Shown one piece after another: positions 54,475 through 59,164 of a DNA stretch of 59,164 nucleotides. The notes beneath the pieces are model-generated. The model did no database searches and had not been told where the DNA came from. It saw only the letters and a list, made by a program, of their open reading frames with translations. The first letter of the stretch is position 1. Each line of letters opens with the position of its first letter. The position numbers were made by a program, and so were the translations under genes. Source of the DNA: Spirochaetales bacterium (lineage in GTDB: Bacteria > Spirochaetota > Spirochaetia > SZUA-6 > JAFGRV01); contig JAFGQK010000084.1 of NCBI GenBank assembly GCA_016935735.1, positions 1 through 59,164 on the forward strand. Reading direction: 5' to 3'.

Positions 54475-55629
54475 ATGATTTCATCACTTTTGCAACAGAA
54501 TATCTGCCAGAGAAAATCTCCTGTCGAACATAAAAAGAAACTCTCTCTTTCAAATCGGGGGATTAATATCAATGTATTACCTGCTTCATCTGTTAAAATG
54601 GCAAAAAACACACCTTTGCATAGATTATACATCGTTATGCAGGATAAATCCATACTTGAATGGATAGCAGTCCTCTGTACGGGATTGTTTGTTGTCCTTA
54701 CACTTATTACTTATGGTTTTACCTTTTTTGTAAAGGAGCGGTTTTCCCTGGCCATTTCTTTTCCCCGGGATACTGATCTGGAAGAGTACCTTATAAATTA
54801 TAATCATGCCTCAACGGATGTGGAGGAGAAATTGTATACCTTCATTACTCCTCTTGATACGCAGGAAGAAAAAGAATACGATCCTTATCCTGATAGAGTA
54901 AAGACACTGAGTACAATGGAATATACAGTGAAAAAGGGGCAAACAATTTCTGAAATAGCCCTGGCTTTCCGGTTGAATGTAGATACAATTATTAGCTATA
55001 ATAATATAAAAAGCGTGAGGAAAATATATCCCGGTATGAAAATCCTTATTCCCAATACTGATGGTATTACTTATTACGTAAAAAAAGGCGATTGTCTTTC
55101 CGGTATAGCCGGGAAATTCGGGATTTCCCTGAACAACCTTCTGGACTGGAATAATATATCATCGTCGGTGATTCATTCCGGATCGGTCTTATTCATTCCC
55201 GGTGCAAGAATGAGCAAGTATAAACTGGCAGAGGTAATGGGAACGCTTTTTAAGTATCCGGCATCCGGGGGGATTTCTTCCAGGTACGGATGGCGGATTC
55301 ATCCTATTTCCAGGAAAAGGCATTTTCATAATGGGATCGATATTACCGATTCCCCGGGAACTCCGATAAGGGCTTCCCGGGATGGTAAAATTTTAAAAAT
55401 CGGGTATAATCAAGTATATGGGAAATATATTATCATTCAGCATGATAACGGATTCCAGACGTTTTATGGACATTTACGAAAAGAGACAGTAGGAAAAGGA
55501 AAGATTGTACACCAGGGAGACAAAATCGGGGAAATGGGAAATACAGGCTACAGTACAGGGTTTCACGTTCATTTTTCTATCTATAAAAACGGTGAAACAG
55601 TAGACCCACTGCTTTACCTGAAAAAATAA
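54475..55629 (+). CDS. LysM-containing M23 family peptidoglycan endopeptidase
   Basis: The 384-residue protein has a basic cytoplasmic N-terminus, a membrane helix (about 61-87), two LysM domains (about 149-193 and 199-242) and an M23 domain. Zinc ligands His285 and Asp289 (FHNGIDI) and His366 (HVHFS), with catalytic His333 (YGHL), are present. An intact active site supports wall cleavage, or regulation of it, near the membrane. ATG 54475 has only a weak ribosome site. Confidence 0.9.
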   Translation: MISSLLQQNICQRKSPVEHKKKLSLSNRGININVLPASSVKMAKNTPLHRLYIVMQDKSILEWIAVLCTGLFVVLTLITYGFTFFVKERFSLAISFPRDTDLEEYLINYNHASTDVEEKLYTFITPLDTQEEKEYDPYPDRVKTLSTMEYTVKKGQTISEIALAFRLNVDTIISYNNIKSVRKIYPGMKILIPNTDGITYYVKKGDCLSGIAGKFGISLNNLLDWNNISSSVIHSGSVLFIPGARMSKYKLAEVMGTLFKYPASGGISSRYGWRIHPISRKRHFHNGIDITDSPGTPIRASRDGKILKIGYNQVYGKYIIIQHDNGFQTFYGHLRKETVGKGKIVHQGDKIGEMGNTGYSTGFHVHFSIYKNGETVDPLLYLKK

Positions 55630-55652
55630 AGCAGATTTCTTACGCCGTAGCC

Positions 55653-55703
55653 CCCGGTTATACCGGGCGGGATATCCCGGATGAATGCCCGGATTCTTTT
55701 TTT
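55653..55703 (+). terminator. Intrinsic terminator after the LysM-M23 gene
   Basis: CCCGG (55653) with CCGGG (55663) around TTATA forms one hairpin. Alternatively CCGGGC (55663-55668) pairs with GCCCGG (55687-55692), enclosing the palindrome GGGATATCCC. ATTC and seven T follow (to 55703). Confidence 0.65.
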
Positions 55704-55738
55704 ATGCTTTGTGATTATAATGGAGGAAACTGTACCAT

Positions 55739-56809
55739 ATGAAAAAGTTAACCTTGATAATTATTGTATTACTTACCTGTTCCGTTTTTACAAGGATATA
55801 TGCAGAAGAGGGGAAAAGCCGTTTTACGATTCAGCCCAGTCTTATTGAATTTACCGATAAGGAGAATGAACTCAGCATCGGGTTCGGACTTATCGATAGC
55901 GCCGGTGATAAAACAAAAACCTGGGAAATTTTTCCGGTGCGTGTGCTTTTACGCTCAGGGAAAAACCGGTTCTACCTGGGATTGAACGGCCTTTCTCTTA
56001 TGACCCGGAGCGGGATTAATATAGAGAAAGATATGATCATCGATAAAGTGTACAATGGAGATGTAATAAGTTTTGGCGGGGATGTAACGATAAGCAGTAC
56101 TGTCGAAGGAAACGTCTGGGTATTCAGCGCAGATGTAGTATTAAAGCATGGGGCTTACATAAAAGGAGATGTTGTTGCTCTTGGCGGTAAAATAACCCAG
56201 TCCGGTAATGTTTCAATAAAAGGGAATAAGAATGCGATCCCGCAGTTTTCCATTCCCTTTATCGGGTTGTTTACCTCTGCCCGTTCAGCTGCAACCCTGC
56301 ATTTCATTATGGAGATTTTCGGGATGATTCTCTTTTTGCTCCTCCTTTTTCTGGTACTTTTTTTCCGTAAACAGGGATTAAAGGAACATGCGGATTCCCT
56401 TTTTTCCTTATGGAGAGTTGCATTACTTTACCTTTTATTTTCTCTTCTTATTATACCGGTTTTGATCTTTTTCCTTTATACATCGATTGTCGGTGTAATG
56501 ATTATTCCTTTTATTGTTCTCTTCATTATCGTTATTGCATATTACGGATTTATGGCAATCACCATACGTCTGGGGAAATTTCTATTGCGTAAGGAAACGG
56601 ATTCTTTTCCTCATCTCTTTCTTTGCGGTTTTATCGGGCTTGTTTTATTAAAAGGCCCAGTCCTGCTCGGAATATTTTTCTCTTTAATGGAATCGGAGAT
56701 CATAGCAATCATAGGGTCATTCTTTACGTATATCGGTTCAATCGCATTATTTTTAGTATTTATTTATGGATTCGGGGCCACCCTTGTACAATTCCGGCAA
56801 AGAGGTTAG
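55739..56809 (+). CDS. Secreted bactofilin-like domain with C-terminal membrane helices, unknown
   Basis: A 356-residue protein with a signal peptide (about 1-22). A beta-rich region follows with polymer-forming (bactofilin-like) strands (about 100-165: VYNGDVISFGGDVTISSTVE, GNVWVFSADVVLKHGAYIKG, DVVALGGKI). Four or five membrane helices make up the C-terminal part (about 185-350). Sequences like this combine a right-handed beta fold with an integral membrane part. The function is unknown. GGAGG lies 12 bp before ATG 55739. Confidence 0.75.
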   Translation: MKKLTLIIIVLLTCSVFTRIYAEEGKSRFTIQPSLIEFTDKENELSIGFGLIDSAGDKTKTWEIFPVRVLLRSGKNRFYLGLNGLSLMTRSGINIEKDMIIDKVYNGDVISFGGDVTISSTVEGNVWVFSADVVLKHGAYIKGDVVALGGKITQSGNVSIKGNKNAIPQFSIPFIGLFTSARSAATLHFIMEIFGMILFLLLLFLVLFFRKQGLKEHADSLFSLWRVALLYLLFSLLIIPVLIFFLYTSIVGVMIIPFIVLFIIVIAYYGFMAITIRLGKFLLRKETDSFPHLFLCGFIGLVLLKGPVLLGIFFSLMESEIIAIIGSFFTYIGSIALFLVFIYGFGATLVQFRQRG

Positions 56810-56869
56810 GAAAAGGGTAACTTGAAGCAATAAAAGATAAAATGTGGTTTTGTTTTACCTCTAATTATA

Positions 56870-56898
56870 TTGAAATATCTTCTTTTTTATGATAGATT
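56870..56898 (+). promoter_or_regulatory. Possible promoter of the 56923 gene
   Basis: TTGAAA (56870-56875) and TAGATT (56893-56898) are 17 bp apart in an AT-rich stretch. GGGGGAGGGA precedes the ATG at 56923. Consensus match only. Confidence 0.35.
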
Positions 56899-56922
56899 AT
56901 AAAGGGGGAGGGAGTTTTTCTT

Positions 56923-58080
56923 ATGCGAAGAAAAATAACCTTATATAGTATTATTCTTCTTTTTTTAATCAGCAACCTCTATTCCATAGATATTCATATT
57001 TCAAAACTCCAGGGATTTTACAAAGCCCGATCAGAGGCAGATGTTCTTTCAAAAAAGGTCGAATTCATATCAACCCAGTTAAAAAAGGAATTAATCAGGC
57101 AGTCCTCTGATATCATTACCTATATAGATATAAGTGGTTTAGCAAAACAGAGACGGAAAGAGTATGATGCAGAACCGGTTACCGATACCCTGGATGCCCT
57201 TGCAATCTGTTTTTTTTATAATATCGATTTTGTCCTGTTCGGGGATCTGTATCTTGGTGGGGATGAGGATCAATACAAATCACAAATTAAAATATACAGC
57301 AAAAAGACCGGGGATATTGTCCATACAATTGAATATTCTAAAACTGTGGAAAATGATATTACCTATGCAAAAGAACTCGCCAATGCAATAAACCAGGAAT
57401 TAATGGTGAAGTTTGCAGGATATTCCGAAGATGATGTCATAGCAGAAGGGAAAGAGGATAAGCGTATTCTCGATAAGTTAAAGGACAACAAAACAAATGA
57501 CTCAACAGAAATTTCCGATCGAATAGAAGGGGTGGATACAATACCGGAACCCGGCGAGAGAATATTCGGTTTTTACCTATCTCTTGGGTATTATTTTCAA
57601 TTTTCCGGTGAATGGAAAGATTCTATTATGCCCAGTGTTACCCTGGAGCAGGGAGTAAACTGGTCAATAAGGCTGGTGGATAATGAATTCTTTGATTTTT
57701 ATATACGGCCTTTTATCCTTGTAGATTATTCCTTTTCTGTTCAGGATCCTTACAATACATATCACCGGTATATTCACTATCATTCCCTTGCATTTAAAGT
57801 GAATCTGGATTGTCTGTTTGAATTTAATGATATCTTCGGCTTTTTTATCGGTTTTGGCCCGCATTACCGATTTGATATTATCGATTACCGGACTTATTCC
57901 AATTCTTTTTACACTGATATTCCTTATGCATTGGGATTGTGCGTGAATGCCGGGGTTGAGTTCAACCTGAATAAAGAGGGAAGCTTCAAAATAGGGTTGA
58001 ATAGTATTTTTGATATCACTTTTTTTGATAGTCTGTATACGGATTTAAAAGTTCTAAGCTATGTTATCTTTAAAATATGA
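56923..58080 (+). CDS. Secreted protein with C-terminal beta-barrel-like part, unknown
   Basis: A 385-residue protein with a signal peptide (about 1-21, ending SNLYS). A periplasmic alpha/beta part follows (about 25-165, with FLIS-like strand ALAICFFYNIDFVLFGDLYLGG). A C-terminal region (about 205-385) has alternating aromatic strands (GFYLSLGYYFQFSG, FRFDIID-like) that look like outer-membrane barrel strands. The N-terminal part resembles proteins that compute a score from a function name string, as in spirochaete adenylate-type lipoproteins, but I do not recognise a family. It probably sits in the outer membrane. Confidence 0.65.
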   Translation: MRRKITLYSIILLFLISNLYSIDIHISKLQGFYKARSEADVLSKKVEFISTQLKKELIRQSSDIITYIDISGLAKQRRKEYDAEPVTDTLDALAICFFYNIDFVLFGDLYLGGDEDQYKSQIKIYSKKTGDIVHTIEYSKTVENDITYAKELANAINQELMVKFAGYSEDDVIAEGKEDKRILDKLKDNKTNDSTEISDRIEGVDTIPEPGERIFGFYLSLGYYFQFSGEWKDSIMPSVTLEQGVNWSIRLVDNEFFDFYIRPFILVDYSFSVQDPYNTYHRYIHYHSLAFKVNLDCLFEFNDIFGFFIGFGPHYRFDIIDYRTYSNSFYTDIPYALGLCVNAGVEFNLNKEGSFKIGLNSIFDITFFDSLYTDLKVLSYVIFKI

Positions 58081-58153
58081 CCCCCCTCTTGTAAGTAATG
58101 AAAATCTACGATCAAAAAGAAGGAGACATTTAATTGATGGTGAAAGATAAAAT

Positions 58154-59095
58154 ATGCTGACACTCATTATTATTATTGTTATCTTCTTCCTGTTAAGTAT
58201 TCTGATTCTCGTGTATCATAATTATATATCCTATTATAATAGAATCCATATTTACGGTCAGAAACTGCGAAGTTCTTCCCGCTATACAGGGGTTCTTCCC
58301 GTTTTTCAGCTTAAAAATCATCTATACGGGAAAACGGAAAAAACATTACTCCAGTTCCTTCTTAAAAGAAAACTCCCCCTTGTGGTTTGTCTTGGAGACA
58401 GTATCACCCATGGAATCATCAGTACAAATTATGTTGATGCATTACAGAAAAAATACCAGAATTCCTTTCTTTTCATCAATTCAGGGATAAATGGTAATCT
58501 TGCATATAATCTTAATCAACGGCTTAAGGACGACTGCATTGATTTTGATCCGGATTATGTTACGGTCCTTATCGGGACAAACGATGTAAATTGTCATTTA
58601 AGTAAAAAGGTGATGATACAATACATAAGAATGCAGCAGCTGCCTCAAAACCCGGACAGGGAATTCTTTCACAATAATCTAAAGGAAATCATTGAACATA
58701 TACAGAAAGAAACAAAGGCGAAAACAGCTATTCTGTCATTACCGGTTATTGGAGAAAACCTGGAATCAACAATGAACCGGAAAGTATTGGAATACAGTGA
58801 TATGATCCGGGAACTGGCAGAACAATACAACATTGCTTATTTACCATTACATGAAACACAAAGACAGTTCCTCATGGGAATCAAGAACAGAAATCCATCT
58901 GTTTATATGAAAAAGCATGTTCTTAAAATAATCTCACTAATGATTAACAGGAGTTTTGATAAGATCGCTCAATTAAACGGCTATTACCTTACCTATGACG
59001 GCCTTCATGAGACAACCCGGGGTGCGGCTATGATCGAAGACCTTATTTCCGGATTTCTTGAAAGCTGGGGCTGTCCCAAAAGCCGGAGAGTATAA
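58154..59095 (+). CDS. SGNH/GDSL-family hydrolase, membrane-anchored
   Basis: A 313-residue protein with an N-terminal membrane helix (about 3-22) and the SGNH motifs: Ser83 in GDSIT, Gly112 and Asn114 in SGINGN, Asn143 in GTND, and Asp282/His285 in DGLH. These are all the catalytic blocks, so it is likely an active lipase/esterase or polysaccharide deacetylase on the envelope. The substrate cannot be told. The start is ATG 58154; AAGGAG at about 58121 is far upstream. Confidence 0.88.
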   Translation: MLTLIIIIVIFFLLSILILVYHNYISYYNRIHIYGQKLRSSSRYTGVLPVFQLKNHLYGKTEKTLLQFLLKRKLPLVVCLGDSITHGIISTNYVDALQKKYQNSFLFINSGINGNLAYNLNQRLKDDCIDFDPDYVTVLIGTNDVNCHLSKKVMIQYIRMQQLPQNPDREFFHNNLKEIIEHIQKETKAKTAILSLPVIGENLESTMNRKVLEYSDMIRELAEQYNIAYLPLHETQRQFLMGIKNRNPSVYMKKHVLKIISLMINRSFDKIAQLNGYYLTYDGLHETTRGAAMIEDLISGFLESWGCPKSRRV

Positions 59096-59164
59096 CCAAT
59101 CATCGTTGAGAATACACTTCATCCTCTTTCTACTGTAAAAAGAGAAGTTCAGGTTTATTGTGTA
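59096..59164. other. Right edge, no feature seen
   Basis: The last 69 bases after the SGNH hydrolase stop hold no recognisable gene start, repeat or terminator. Confidence 0.5.

Overview
The window comes from a spirochaete chromosome (phylum Spirochaetota), probably a free-living or uncultured lineage with moderate GC. The evidence is a single run of flagellar genes in the spirochaetal order (flgB-flgC-fliE-fliF-fliG-fliH-fliI-fliJ-flbB-fliK-flgD-flgE-flbD-motA-motB-fliL-fliM-fliY-fliO-fliP-fliQ-fliR-flhB-flhA-flhF-flhG-orf-fliA). It includes the spirochaete collar gene flbB and an flgE that keeps the spirochaete crosslink region. The genus cannot be fixed from the sequence alone.

Layout. 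Positions 1-465 hold the tail of an Rpn-family nuclease gene and a decayed ADP-ribosylglycohydrolase-like fragment. Positions 466-3602 hold two divergent secreted proteins, one with fibronectin-III-like domains and a TPR, the other with six PKD repeats. Positions 3603-4190 are a gene-poor stretch of repeats ending in the mraZ promoter and operator. From 4191 to 49679 every gene is on the + strand. The order is the division and cell-wall cluster (mraZ-rsmH-ftsL-murF-mraY-ftsW-ftsQ-ftsA-ftsZ), then xerD, a TPR lipoprotein, dprA, topA, xerC, hslV and hslU, then the flagellar block, then a FapA/DUF342 protein and two small unknown genes. Positions 49680-50097 hold a vapC remnant and a terminator. 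A minus-strand group follows (lepB, a PASTA class B penicillin-binding protein, a Maf/DUF115 protein), and then a + strand group (LysM-M23 peptidase, bactofilin-like membrane protein, secreted unknown, SGNH hydrolase).

How it works together. The first block makes lipid-linked peptidoglycan precursor and the FtsZ/FtsA/FtsW/FtsQ/FtsL divisome. The class B transpeptidase that would pair with FtsW is absent from that cluster and may be the PASTA protein at 51973-53835. The flagellar block builds the periplasmic flagellum: rod, MS ring, C ring, export gate, ATPase complex, collar, hook, stator, placement GTPases and sigma-28. Most neighbouring genes overlap or nearly touch. The few wider gaps (hslU-flgB, fliE-fliF, flgE-flbD, fliY-fliO, fliA-fapA) carry repeats, inverted repeats or promoter-like sequences.

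Most notable observations: FlgE has Ser178 where the spirochaete hook crosslink uses Cys178, with Lys165 kept at the same number; fliO appears to start at CTG and so acquires a signal peptide; flhB has an in-frame N-terminal extension of about 87 residues that contains a dispersed intergenic repeat; the PBP/DUF115 junction was tandemly duplicated; and tandem repeats lie in the presumed flgB promoter region. No CRISPR array, tRNA, rRNA or intact insertion sequence was seen.
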